Part shown: positions 36,744 to 48,780 of the stretch, in pieces
Position numbering within the stretch: position 1 is the stretch's first letter
How the letters are laid out: each line of letters opens with the position of its first letter
DNA from: Allacma fusca
Lineage: Eukaryota; Arthropoda; Collembola; Symphypleona; Sminthuridae
Length of the DNA: 64,000 nt
Assembly: GCA_947179485.1 (NCBI GenBank)
Contig: OX359246.1
Span: 73,249,508 to 73,313,507 of the forward strand
Direction of reading: 5' to 3'
Made by a program: the position numbers and the translations under genes
Notes under the pieces: model-generated
Told to the model about the DNA's origin: nothing
Seen by the model: the letters and a program-made list of their open reading frames with translations, nothing else
Databases searched by the model: none

Positions 36744-37909
36744 TAGTGCCCCTCATGGGTACAGGTTTTACCCGGGTATTTGGGTACAGGTTCAGGTACA
36801 GGTACGTATCAGGTACATACTTTTTGTACCCATCCAATTTGGGTACAGGTTCAGGTTCAGTCGTTAGATACCTGAAAATTCAGGTTCAGGTATGGGTACA
36901 GGTACAAAAACCAATCTTTTGGGTATAAACCCATCAGGTACGGGTACGCACTGGGTAAATACCTGAACCTGAATGTAAAATACCTGAAATTTCAGGTACT
37001 TCTCAGTCAAGAATAATTTCCAAGTAACACCTGTAAAGGTGTTGTTGAACTTTCAATACTCATCCGAATTTTTGACCTTGAAACATGTTATGAACATTAA
37101 AATGTATATGTATACGCTCAGTCATGACAACTAATAACTCCACCGAGCATTATCTGGAATGACCAGAGATTTTAGCCGTTCCTGGAACTGGAGTACAGAT
37201 AGAGCGAGCCTTCTCCTATGACCCCGATCTTCTGACGCATAAACGCTTATATAAGAGTGGGGATACGGTAGGAAATGTTTTTGTCTCAAAGCTTGGCTGA
37301 AATTAAAATCTGGGGAGTTTGAATCTAAAAATTTTTTTCCATTGCGAACGCAATTGCAGGTTGCAAAACAAATCTTTAATCGTTTAATTTCTCGGCATTT
37401 TGAACGGTTAGAAAATATTACACTGCATTTTTATTGTTGCATTGAGCTTACTCATATCGTAGATTTTGGTACCTGTTACCTTTCAACATTTATGTAATCA
37501 TTTATGACTACTGATAATTCCAGTACTTAGTCATGCTTTCGAAAAATAAAAAATAAAAATTAATCTAATATGATAAATAAATTTATTAAGTCAAAATGTT
37601 TTGGTCGCAGATATTTTTAATTTTTATTTCGTGTAATATCTTTGGTATTCCTTTAAATTAGTACAATTGAAAATACCCGGGTAGGTTCAGGTACTTTTAA
37701 AATATACCCGGGTACAGGTACTTTTTGGGTACAGGTACTTTTTGGGTACAGGTACTTTTCAGGTACAGGTACTCCCGATTTAGTTTGAGTACAGGTACAG
37801 GTTCAGGAAAACTGAACCCCGGTATTCAGGTACAGGTATGGGTATAGGTTCAAAAAATCTATGTACCCATGATTCAGGTACAACATTTTTGTACCCATGC
37901 GGGGCACTA
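36744..37909. mobile_element. Larger relative of the GGTACAGG-word element
   Basis: Ends TAGTGCCCCTCATGGGTACA and TGTACCCATGCGGGGCACTA form inverted repeats. It interrupts a sequence intact at 7250-7262; flanks cgctacag and cggctacag fit an approximately 8-bp duplication. Both subterminal regions are dense in GGGTACAGGTTCAGG words; the roughly 600-bp centre is unrelated AT-rich DNA with no transposase. It differs from 35848-36434 in its terminal bases, so it is a sister subfamily. Confidence 0.82.
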
Positions 37910-38261
37910 CGGCTACAGTATAGACTCATTGGTTGTAAATACAGGCATAAGGATTTTTGGGATGAGTGTGAGGAAGCTTAGGAAAATGATGATGTGTAAT
38001 TTGACCCCAGACGTTCCCTACATTTTGTGTTCCCGCATCGAGTCTTTTTGCAGGGTGCTAAGAACCGATTCAGCCCCCCGTGGACCATTTAAGGTTGGGT
38101 AGTAAAAATATCTCATTCCCCCAAGATACAGGAAATTGTTGCTCAATTTTTCAAAATTTACTTCATGCAGCTAGCTCAGCGCCCATGGAAGGGGAACAAA
38201 GAATCTGAACAATTTTTGGAAAAACTGAAATTTATAGCTTAAAATTGTATCCGGGTATTTT

Positions 38262-38911
38262 TAGGGAGGCGTCAGCACCCTAGTAAAATAGCCTTGTCCG
38301 TACGTCCGTGTGTCCTTCTGCAAGATTACGCAAAAACTACTGGTCCGAATTCAATAAAACTTTTTATGGATATTATTTATTTCAAAAGTAAGGCGGAGCT
38401 CGTATTTGGTTGAAATCGGCTGGATAGTTTTTGAGAAAACATTTATTGAAATTTTGAACTTCAAGTCAAATGACAGTTATCTCTAAAACTACTGAATCGA
38501 TTTCAATGAAATTTTTTGTGAATATTGCTTATGCAAGTAGTAATGGCTATTGCTTATGTGGTTGAAATCGGCCGAATAGTTTTTTCGAAAAAAAATCTGA
38601 AATTTCGAACTTCAAGTCAAATGAAAGTTATCTCTAAAACTACTGAATCGATTTCAATGAAATTTTTTGTGAATATTGCTTATGCAAGTAGTAATGGCTA
38701 TTGCTTATGTGGTTGAAATCGGCCGAATAGTTTTTTCGAAAAAAAATCTGAAATTTCGAACTTCAAGTCAAATGAAAGTTATCTCTAAAACTACTGAATC
38801 GATTTCAATGAAATTTTTTGTGAATATTGCTTATGTAAATCGTAAAAAAATCTGAAATTTCGAAAAAACAAAAAATTCATCCTGCTTTGACGGCGGTAGC
38901 TGACGCCTCCC
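38262..38911. mobile_element. TIR element with 151-bp internal tandem units
   Basis: Bounded by AGGGAGGCGTCAGC and GCTGACGCCTCCCT, a 14-bp perfect inverted repeat. Inside, a 151-bp unit starting actgaatcgatttcaatg occurs at 38491, 38642 and (cut short) 38793, preceded by a more diverged unit. The units at 38491 and 38642 look identical. Absent from the matching unit 1 site near 7600. No target duplication identified; superfamily undetermined. Confidence 0.75.
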
Positions 38912-39652
38912 TACGCGAAGCCTCAAATTATGGCGTAGCGATGATTTTTGTATATAGTACGATGCAGTCTGACGCGAGGAACTTTATATAAAGATCGTTC
39001 ACCGTCGCGTTTTATTTTCTGAAGATGTTTTCCTGCAAGTTTGTATCGCATTTTTTGGGCTTTCCATGGAGCTTTTGTACAGGACAAGGGGAAATTGTGG
39101 GCATGGACCATAAAAGCAGAGCAATATTTGGGAATAGCCAATAATACATACATATGTAGACTGCAAAAATGCATCTATCACTTCGTTCGTGTTACGCAAC
39201 TTGATTATCATAAAGTTTACACTAGTTGTCGTTGTAAAATTGCTAAATCTGTGTGAATTCTTTAGCGACTAGTCACTGAAAATAGTTTTGAAATTCCATA
39301 TTCAATAATTTGTATATTTAATACCACACATACATGCATGTATAAGGACAATTAATTATTGACATTTTACGATTCCTGCTTATATTTACACGGATCCAAC
39401 GATGTGATTTCCTGTATTGAATACTTGCATAATAATATTATTGTGTTACAGGACAAATAAATATTTGTCTCCATACGCAATAAACAGACTAACTAAAAAT
39501 AAATTTTAAAATAAGTACGAAGCATTCTTCTCCAGCAATAGTTTTAAGATAATGTTCTCAAGGCTGCTTATAGCACATTCATAAAGTCTTCGTCTTCATG
39601 GATTACAAAATTTAAAGTACATTTATCAGCTTTATTGTAAAATCTCCTAAAA
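38912..39652. other. 5' flank of the unit 3 DUF229 copy
   Basis: From about 39010 it matches 7610-8290 of unit 1. No gene seen. Confidence 0.5.
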
Positions 39653-42600
39653 ATGTCTACTCCACCCATTAAACAGTTATTCGAATTGAGAAAAACAAAA
39701 GCCACAATTTTATTCTTTCAAAGCCTGCCAGAGACTCAAGGAACTGCTAATTCCCAAAAACATTGCCCGAAATTTCGTCAAAACTTTCGTACTCTAATCA
39801 AATTAAACCTGATAGCAATTTTAGAACTGGTAATAGTTTCTTCGATATTTTTTTATTTGGAGAGCAGCACAGGTGAGAAATTCATTTGGCAGTTTTCCCA
39901 CAACGGGAAATTCATGGAACTTAATGAGACAGACTTTTTAGTAAATTTAGCTTGTGTCATGCCTCGATCAGCATTGTAGCCTGAATATTATCAAAATTTT
40001 AACAATTCAAATTTTTTCATTCCGGACTGTAGTTACGAGAAACATTTGGCGAAGATTGATGAAAAATTTGTGAGTGGCAAATTAAGCCCGTCATTTTGAA
40101 ATTCAACTAACGGAAAATATTTCAATATTAAACCTGCCATACCTGGTCATACCTGGGATAAAGTGGGAATCCGATTTATAATGTGTTTAAAAATACTCCA
40201 AAAGATACATGATATTTTAATTGTATTGATTATTAATGTTTCTTGATTTTGTTGTTACAATTCATTTGAAGGCATTGAGCAATTTGACGTGCAGCGTTCA
40301 CGAGGTTTTAAGGGGTCGTAACGATAGTGAATTCAGGTACGTAAAATGTCTGCCCCATTACAAATAATAACGCAGTGACTGTTTTTTTGCCCTAGTAACC
40401 TGGATTTTTTTCAAATGTGTCAAAACGTTTACAAAATTCCATTTGATGTTTAAATAATTTTTGACCTTTCAGTTTTTCTGCATGTGAAAACCTTGAAGCA
40501 ACCACCGACCTTATCGACAAAGCTATAGTTTTTGTACGCTGCGAAAATTATACCAACGCATTTGCCAATTTCCCACTTTATAAAAATGTAAAAGCAAAAT
40601 TGGATTTTTGGAAAAGCGTACCCCACAATGAGCGTCCCTACAGCGTTTTCATTTTTGGATTTGACAGCATCTCCCGGGCTCATGCTTACCGGAGCATTCC
40701 GAAATCCCTGGAACAAATGTATCAATTGGGCTTTGTGGATTTTAACTCTTATCATTCAGTGGAAGCTTCGACCTTATCGAATTTCATGGGATTTCTCATT
40801 GGCCTACCCCGCCATGTTGTACGGAAGACCTGCGCAAGGAATTGGGAAGCACCCTTTGACAATTGCTCATTTATTTGGAAGGAATTTGATGCTAAGAACT
40901 ATGTTACATTTTTCTTCGAAGATGGCAAACAGTCCTTCAATTGGGGAGGTCAGTCGGGATTCAATTCAGTGCCCACAGATTATTATTTCCATCATTTTTT
41001 CCTGGCTTTGCGCCAAATCCGACGGAATCAATCCAAGGTGAGTTACAGCCATACTATTTAAACGATACATTTTTCGACATTTGTTTAATTTTTTGTTCAT
41101 ATTATAATTATGTAATTGATAAATTAATAATTTAATTTTAATACACAATCTCATCGTTCTTCAAAAATGTTAAAAAAATTAATAATAATTTATTTTAGAA
41201 ATTGTATCGGGATTGTACATCCAAAGAGACAACTACAGAATTTATGTTTCAAACTTCGATCAGATTCTTGAGAAAATTTTCCGATTACCCCTTTTTCTTT
41301 ATGGAATGGTTCAATGACCCATTTCATGCCGAAGATCCAACTACGTTGGCTAGCTACGATGGTCATCTGGAAAACTTTTTGAAACTCATCAGCTCGGAGC
41401 CCCAGTTACTGAGAAAATCTTTGATTGTACTCATCGGAGACCATGGGAGTCGATGGGGACACTACGATGGCCGATCTATGGATAGCTATATCGAAAGAGC
41501 AACCCCGCCCCTTTTCATCCGTATCCCAGACAGGGTGCCCAGAGGTCCTGATTTGATCAGGACTGTCCTGATTTGACGTAGGCTGACCTGACAACCTGAT
41601 GAGCTCCAAATTAGTCCTGATTTCAAAGTAGCTGACAAAAACATCACTTTTTAGCATTTTGGGGTAAAGTGACTAACATTTGTCATTATTTTTCATAAAG
41701 TCCATCGTAATGCTAGCAGAAACTATATATACATGAACCTATATGCTTCCCTATATGTAAAATGGTTTAATTTCATAATGATCGATACTGCAGTTGTACG
41801 GAACAGTTCTGTCGTGTTGATTTACAATTATCTACCAGTAACAGTTTATATCTACATTTGTTTTACGGGCAACCTGTACGGTAACGTCCGCATGCCATTA
41901 AAATTCAATGATATTTGGTAGACTAGTGCAAGGCACGTATACAACACTGTAGATGGCGAAAGTTGCTCCCATTTATGCATAATCTCCGACATACGGACCA
42001 TTTTCTGTTTTTTGAGGGGGAAACTAAATATCTCGATAAATATACAGCCGATTTTGGTCTTATTTCTTGATTCAAGCGTGGAAGACATTCCTTCTTGGTA
42101 TATTTGAATGTTTTTTTAAATTAAAAATTCACTCACGATTTTCAAAAAGTTTCGAAGTTTTTAGAAAATCATACACATTTTCAATGTGGTGGGCACAAAA
42201 CCATCAAATTTTTGAACGGAGGTACAGCATAATTATGTCTGTAGTATATTTGAGTAATTTAGAAAAGTTAATTAAAATGCGGTTAATCATGCCAACCAAA
42301 TGCAAATAATCTAATAATTTTCTTACTATATTCCCTTTATTGTTCTTATTACCCTAAATATTGAAAAAAAAGTAACTTTTGAGAGAATTTTAAAAAATAT
42401 TCAAATATATCACGGAGAAATTGATTCTGTACCTCCAGTATAAAATTATATGTTTTTTGAAATTTAAAACAAAGAAGAGCAATTTTAAGAGCTTTTTACA
42501 AAAATTCAAAATTGCACTAATTTATCATGCAGAAATGTCTACCATGCACGAAACAAGAAACAACCGAATTCGGTTGTATCGTTATCACAGTTTTGTTCAT

Positions 42601-43900
42601 CATGGATTTTAGAAAACATATTTTGACAAAAAATCATAAAATGAACACTTATTGGGTTAGTCAAGCAAATTTGGGTGTGTTTCAACCATTTGAAAAACAG
42701 TGATAACATTACTACAGTTGCCATGTTAACCTTAACGTAGCATGTACTAAAGCAGCACCAATCTTTCATACGTTCAGACTGTCTTTCTAGTTTAGTAAGA
42801 CAAATATTTCCAGATTCTGAAATGGCGATTTTATAACTTTAGGAAATACCAAAGTTGTAGTTTCAGTTCAAAATGTTCTAGCTACGTTTTTACTCGAAAC
42901 ATAGATAAATTAAATGATGTCTCCAGAATGTTAATTTTCGATAGAATCACATGCAAGAAATAAAAAAAAGAAATGCCTTCCACGTGATTTCAGATACTTT
43001 GTTAGACTTCTATGAAGATCGGGAAGAATCTGGGTAAAAATATTTCAAAAATATTTAGGGTCACTGAGGAGCTCATACAAAATTATGAAACTAGAATCAG
43101 TATGTTTTCTTCTTCATAAGCAAGCCAAATACAGGTAGTTATATTTAACTGAAACATGTTTTTTTAAAAATCGCGTAGAAGTCCTGATTTGAGAATCGAA
43201 CAATCTGGGCACCCTGATCCCAGACCAAATGGCCGAGGAATTTCCGGATATCGTGCAGACTCTACGAATTAACTCCAAAATTTTAACGACCCCTTTCGAC
43301 GTTCATCAAACTCTTCGTCACATTTTACAATTCAAGCCGGTTGACCTATATCCCGGCGAATTTCAACCACACCTTCAGGACAGAGCAAGTCTCCTTAGCC
43401 TCGTGCCCACTAACCGGACATGCGCAAGTGTGAATATCCTACATGAGTATAATAGAACTTGCTTGTGCAACTTAAAAACAGGAGATTCGACTTTCAGTAT
43501 TGACGAAAAACTTGCTTTCAAACTTTTGAAACTGGTCACGGGAAATTTAAACTCAAACATTAACTCCTATAGATACGGAAATTTTTGTGAACAATGGATT
43601 TCCAATCACTCAGGAATACAGTATATTAATTTGTTACATGAAACCGCGGCATTCCAAAATATTTAACTTGTGTTTGTGGCCGAACCAGAACAATCTCTCT
43701 TTGAAGCTACTGTGCAGATCAATCTTGGATCGGAAATGAAATTGGAGGAGAATTATTTATTTGCAAAAGTTACCAACCTTGAGAGGGCTAATTTGTACGG
43801 GAACCAGAGTTGGTGCATTCCTACCGTCACTGATGAGGACAAGGATATGAAAGGATTTTGTGTCTGTAAAATGGAATGGGGTCAATTAAGCAAAAATTGA
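39653..43900 (+). pseudogene. DUF229 pseudogene, unit 3, split by a transposon
   Basis: All four exons are recognisable: about 39653-40069, 40270-40336, 40473-41037, and 41199 onward to 43900. Breaks: TGG-to-TAG in exon 1 just after CVMPRSAL (39977-39979); a 1686-bp hAT-like insertion in exon 4 (41531-43216, with duplicated target 43217-43224); and a TTA-to-TAA change after TAAFQNI (stop at 43666). The exon 2 acceptor context is also altered. Exons 2-3 and their intron are almost identical to unit 1 while exon 1 and flanks are clearly more diverged, suggesting gene conversion. The GDHGSRWG motif is still present. Confidence 0.9.
41531..43216. mobile_element. Non-autonomous hAT element, CCTGATTTG words
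   Basis: Perfect 13-bp terminal inverted repeats CAGGGTGCCCAGA and TCTGGGCACCCTG, flanked by a perfect 8-bp target duplication ATCCCAGA (41523-41530 and 43217-43224). The uninterrupted site is in the unit 1 DUF229 gene near 10155. TCCTGATTTG words lie near both ends. The interior is AT-rich with only short open stretches; no transposase. Diagnostic of hAT. Confidence 0.95.
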
Positions 43901-44064
43901 AATGAAAATTATGGTTTAAAGATCATTTAGCTGTAAAATATTTTTTCAAAAATCCACACGTGTTTTGAGCCTCCGGTGTCCAGATTGTCTCATAAACAAT
44001 TTTGAAGCATACATTTTTAATAAAAATAATCTCTGACTAACACTTTAAAATACAAAGTCACCAA

Positions 44065-45326
44065 CAGAGCTGCGTTCAAGTTCAAGTATAACTTGAATAG
44101 TTCAAGTGCGTATCAAGTTCAAGTCAAGTCAAGTGCAGATAATTTTGTAACTTGAAACTTAAACATCAAGTTCAAGTGAAATTATAATTTTAACTTGAAT
44201 TTTCAAGTTCAAGTTCGATCAAGTTCAAGTTAATGATTTATTACTTGATTAAAAAATCAAGTCAAGTTCAAGTACACCGAATAAAAGTACTTGAATGAAA
44301 CTTGAGTATAACTTGAGTATTTCACTGAAAATCAATATAATCATTTCGTAATTAGTGGCATCATTGCATCCCACCAAAAATAATATTGGCGTCAATCATC
44401 ATAGTAATGATATCTTTGTATTTGTTTTCATTCCATCGACATTAAAGTCGCCTCTGCGATGCCCAGTGGTCGAGAATAATTCTTGTGTTGTGTTTCCATA
44501 CTTTGAATTTTGAATAATTAAAATTTTGGACTTATCGTTTTATAAACAATAAAGATGTTCTTGATACTCGGGGTTCTTGTTCCATTATAAAAATTAAGTG
44601 ATTGTTCACTTCACTGTTCTGAGGCTAAGAAGAAGTTAAAGAATAATTTATTATGTCATGTAAGAATAATTTTTGCTGTTATTAAACATGATGACGCAGA
44701 CGAACAACCAACAATCTTATAAATCAACCTTGGTTAAGTAAAACTAACGACGACAAATATTTATGAATATAACTGCTGGTTACACTTGCCAGATGAGTGG
44801 AACACTAATGTCAACAGGCCAATAATATGATTTCTAAACTCTTGATAGTGCAAATTAGTAAATTAGATTGGACTACAACGTTTAGTTATTTGATCAAGTA
44901 TTTTTAATGTTTTGGTAATTTTAAAGTAAAGAATATCATCCTCATGCCGATTAGTTGATCCTAATTACGACCATTATTAGTTATAATTTTTATTTTATTA
45001 TTAGTTATAATTATTAGCCATAATAGTTGTGGATGAAATTTCTAGTATTGTTTATTCATTTACGAAAAAAATACTTGAATAATCAAGTTCAAGTACAAGT
45101 TCACGTCAAGTTATTTGCCCAACTTGAACGTCAAGTTATGATCAAGTTCAAGTTCAATAAAATGAACTTGAAAATCGAGTACTTGAATATTCAAGTTGCT
45201 TGGGAAACTTGATTCATCAAGTACAAGTGCGGATACCTCGCTTAGACAATTTTTTTAAGTTCAAGTCAAGTCCAAGTCAAGTCCAAGTCAAGTCGTCTAA
45301 AATAACTTGACTTGAACGCAGCTCTG
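44065..45326. mobile_element. Non-autonomous hAT element, CAAGTTCAAGT words
   Basis: Perfect 17-bp terminal inverted repeats CAGAGCTGCGTTCAAGT and ACTTGAACGCAGCTCTG, with a perfect 8-bp target duplication GTCACCAA (44057-44064 and 45327-45334). The empty site is at about 11001 in unit 1. Dozens of CAAGTT/CAAGTCAAG words fill the first 270 and last 260 bases; the centre is ordinary AT-rich DNA without coding capacity. Confidence 0.96.
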
Positions 45327-45776
45327 GTCACCAAGGGGTAAAGTGATATTTGGGCGACTCCTATCAGTTGATATTTTGACAACATCCAGAAACCCTTTAT
45401 GAGGAGAACTGTGTACCTCGGACGTCAGGTTCAATGTATTAGCATATATTTAAACGTCTTTTAACGCCTATTTTAATTTCCGTAAATCCAATAATAGTAC
45501 GGTTCTGTAATCTACTATTCTCACCAATCCCTTGTTATAACCTGTAATAGAACGCCCTCAACAAGTTTAACAAAATCATTGCCACTTTAACACCAAGTTT
45601 CCTCCAATCGCTTGTATTGTTCCCATGCTCGTTCTTTTCCATCCTGCAAAATGCAACCAACAAAATTATCAAAAACAATTTGAATAGATTGTATTTATAA
45701 TTAAATATTAATAAATACGCAATATATGTCATGTATCATAATTTGAATTGTTTATCATCCATTTTCATTTTACAAG

Positions 45777-46008
45777 GCTAAATCGTATGAAGCTGTTTGC
45801 TGTAACAGATATGAATGCTGTACTCGATATTGCCCTAAGTTTTCATGCTGGGTAAAGGCAAAATTAATTTATTATTTTTAAAACATGTGCTTATCTGTTG
45901 CTAACGATCGCTTGTCTGTTATGATATTTTTGGCCTTCTTACCAGGCATGTAAAGCCGGTGGGGTTGGTGTATGTTCAATACGGACTGCTGCACGAAATA
46001 TTGCATGA
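45777..46008 (+). pseudogene. Knottin-like two-exon remnant, unit 3
   Basis: Exon i (45777-45851) keeps CC-x4-CC-x3-C-x4-C, with YECCTRYCPKFSC, and ends at a GTAAAG donor. Exon ii (45946-46008) starts ACKAGG and carries the same short G-run as unit 1, so the second cysteine framework is out of frame and translation stops at 46006. The shared lesion with 11620-11682 implies it arose before those two units separated. Confidence 0.6.
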
Positions 46009-47157
46009 ACTTGCGTAAGTGAAGCACAATTTCTTAAAACTAAAATGTGTAGGCCATTAATTACTTTAAATTTGGACATTAGAAACCGTGTAAAAGACTA
46101 TGAGAAATGTGCTTTACTAGGACAGACTTCTGATAGAATTTGTTCCTGGCGTGGATTTCCTCGCCTAAATGTGTAATTTTCTATTGTTCAATATTTGCAA
46201 TCCAATAATTTGAAAAATAAGAAACAAAAATATCTATAATTAAGAAGTATTAAATTTTGTAAAGCGCAATTAATTTTGCGTATTAATTTTAAGTAGTAAT
46301 TAGTAACTATGTTCCTTCACTTGATTTTTAACATCTGAAAAATGTGAACGTGTAGACTGGTAGCTGGGAACTGCTCAAAAAAATATAAGCATAATCCAAA
46401 GAAATATGTGCGGAAAATACAATTTTCCTGTTTATCAAAATTTTGACAAATTTCGAAAAAATCTCAACTGGTAATTTAAGGTCTAAATTTGATTAACAGA
46501 GCCTTCTGCGGCATTTTTCAACATCATACATCCGGCCTGACTAGGGATGCCAAAAGCGATATTTTGGGACGATATTATCGAAAATATTTCTAATTTGACT
46601 GACACTTCCCGACTAAAATGAACGAAGTGATAAATCATATGCTGGAAGACATAAAACATGAAATCGAGGAACTGCTGCATTTCCAAGACTGGACGCATTG
46701 ATGAACTAGGGATAACGACTTACAATATTGATTTTTGAAGTAGTTTTGTTTCCTGGTCAAAACGTTTGTGGTAATTATTGCTGACGAATGGTTTTACTTT
46801 TTTCCTACCCAGTGTAAAGTCATTGCAAAAGTATTACCTAATACAATTCAATAGCATTATTGAATCTTCTGATAATAACATCCTGGATGTGAACATAATT
46901 GTTTTGCAATCATTCCTACTGCATTGCCAACATGAATAATTTTACTACATGATTTTATAACTTGGTGAAAGTCCTTAGTCGTATGTTTAGCCCGAGCAGT
47001 ATTTCGAATAGCTAATATTTATTTGTGGTTAGATAGCAGGAGGAAAATTAAACGATTTTACACGAACGCGTGCAAACGTAAACAAATTAAAGACCATTGG
47101 GTTTTTCGGAGTACTTTTACTATTGTAGTGGAATTATTAAAATTACAGACTCATACA
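46009..47157. other. Inter-cassette spacer, unit 4
   Basis: Diverged match to 1-1045. No gene seen. Confidence 0.5.
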
Positions 47158-48361
47158 TAGGGTATGTCGATTGAAAATGCCCTGCAGTATTTGCCCGCCC
47201 AGCTGAAAATGCCCAAAATGCCTGCCCACATGCCCAAAAACTGGGCATGTGGGCAGATTTTGAAAATGCCCTGATTTTGGGCATTTTGGGCAGGGCAAGT
47301 TGGGCATTTTGGGCATTTTGGGCATTTTCACGGCACTAAAATTGGATCACCAGCATATATTCAGAATATCCATCCAAATGCATGAAAGAGCAGCCAAGGA
47401 AAAGTTACAAATGTGAATGTCTGGATATATATTTGCTTCTTCGCGTATATTTTAATGGCAAAAACAGTCAAATCAATTTAATTTCATTGACATGAGGTGA
47501 TATCATTTATCACTCCTATGAAAATAAATTTCTATGTAAACAATAATCTGAAATAAATTTAAATATGCGTCACTGACGGGCGGGCAGAAGTACCATTTTC
47601 TTTTGAAGTACGAACTCCTAAAGTAAAAATCTGATGGTAACGGATCAGTCAACATTTAAATGGGTGATGTAGCTGAATTTTGTACTCATTTTATTCTATA
47701 TCAATATTGTCTGCAGTTTGCAACGATCAGCCAAAAATGGCTCGAGTAGAAAACCAATATACATCCTCCATACAGGTCCTCCAAATATTGTTGTTTGTAG
47801 TTTTATGGTGTATAAAACAATTACCGTACGAGTTCAAATTTTAACCGAAAAGACATTTCTGATCACAGTAATATATGTACATACATGCATAGGGGTATGT
47901 GAATATTCCCGGGATGGTGGAAGTTCATTTTACATCGTCTGCAGTTTTGAAAAATAGTTCCTGGAATATTTTAATTTATAGCCGTATCGTGTACATGAGT
48001 TTTAAAATTGTAATGTTCAATGTGACCTATGGTATCCAAACGTATTTCATCACCGGTTGAATTAACTTCGTCAAAATAATGACATACAGAATAAAATTTT
48101 CAAAATAATTTCGAACGCTTTTTCTCCAAAATTACAAAGAAATTTTCAAATCCATTGTCAAATTGTATATATTGTGCTAATATATTCCACGATTCTGCCC
48201 AAAATGCCCAATTTGTCCTCGATGAAAATGCCCAAAATGCCCTTGCCCAATATGCCCTATTATGCCGCCCTCGCCCTGAAATGAAAATGCCCAAAATGCC
48301 AGGGCAATTTGGGCGGGCGAGTTGCCCAAAATGCCGGGCATTTTCAAATCGACATACCCTA
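47158..48361. mobile_element. Non-autonomous hAT element, TGCCCAAAA words
   Basis: Ends TAGGGTATGTCGATTGAAAA and its near complement ending AATCGACATACCCTA form inverted repeats, with a perfect 8-bp target duplication CTCATACA (47150-47157 and 48362-48369). The empty site is near 1050 in unit 1. The first 180 and last 170 bases are packed with GGGCATTTT/TGCCCAAAATGCCC words. Apparent peptides rich in KMPKMP there are by-products of the words. No transposase. Confidence 0.95.
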
Positions 48362-48780
48362 CTCATACATAAATGTTATTTCGGATTAATGATTGCAAAA
48401 TACATTCAACTGTATTTAGTTTTGGAATTAGGGAGAATTTATTTTCAAAAATCATAGAATATGAAATTATTGCTCAGAAGTCTACTGAACAGATTATTAT
48501 TTACGCTTTCAGCCAATTTTCAGTAACTACGGATTATTGTAACCAGGATAACGTCATATTCACGTAATTCAACGAAATTCAAGTCACGATTAGTTTTATC
48601 AATGTTTTAAACAATGAATATATAATAATGACAATAACGTTAAAGTAATGAAAATGTTACAATTATTGTAATATACGAATTTATCTACTAATCTATCGTA
48701 ATTTAGTATACCTATGAAATCGCGATACAGAACCAATTTGTTTGCAAATACGTGTGAATACGACATTGCATTAATTTATA

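Noticed and set aside
47158..48361. Proline- or asparagine-rich repeat protein
   Set aside because: The open frames come from subterminal TGCCCAAAA words of a transposon with proven target duplication.
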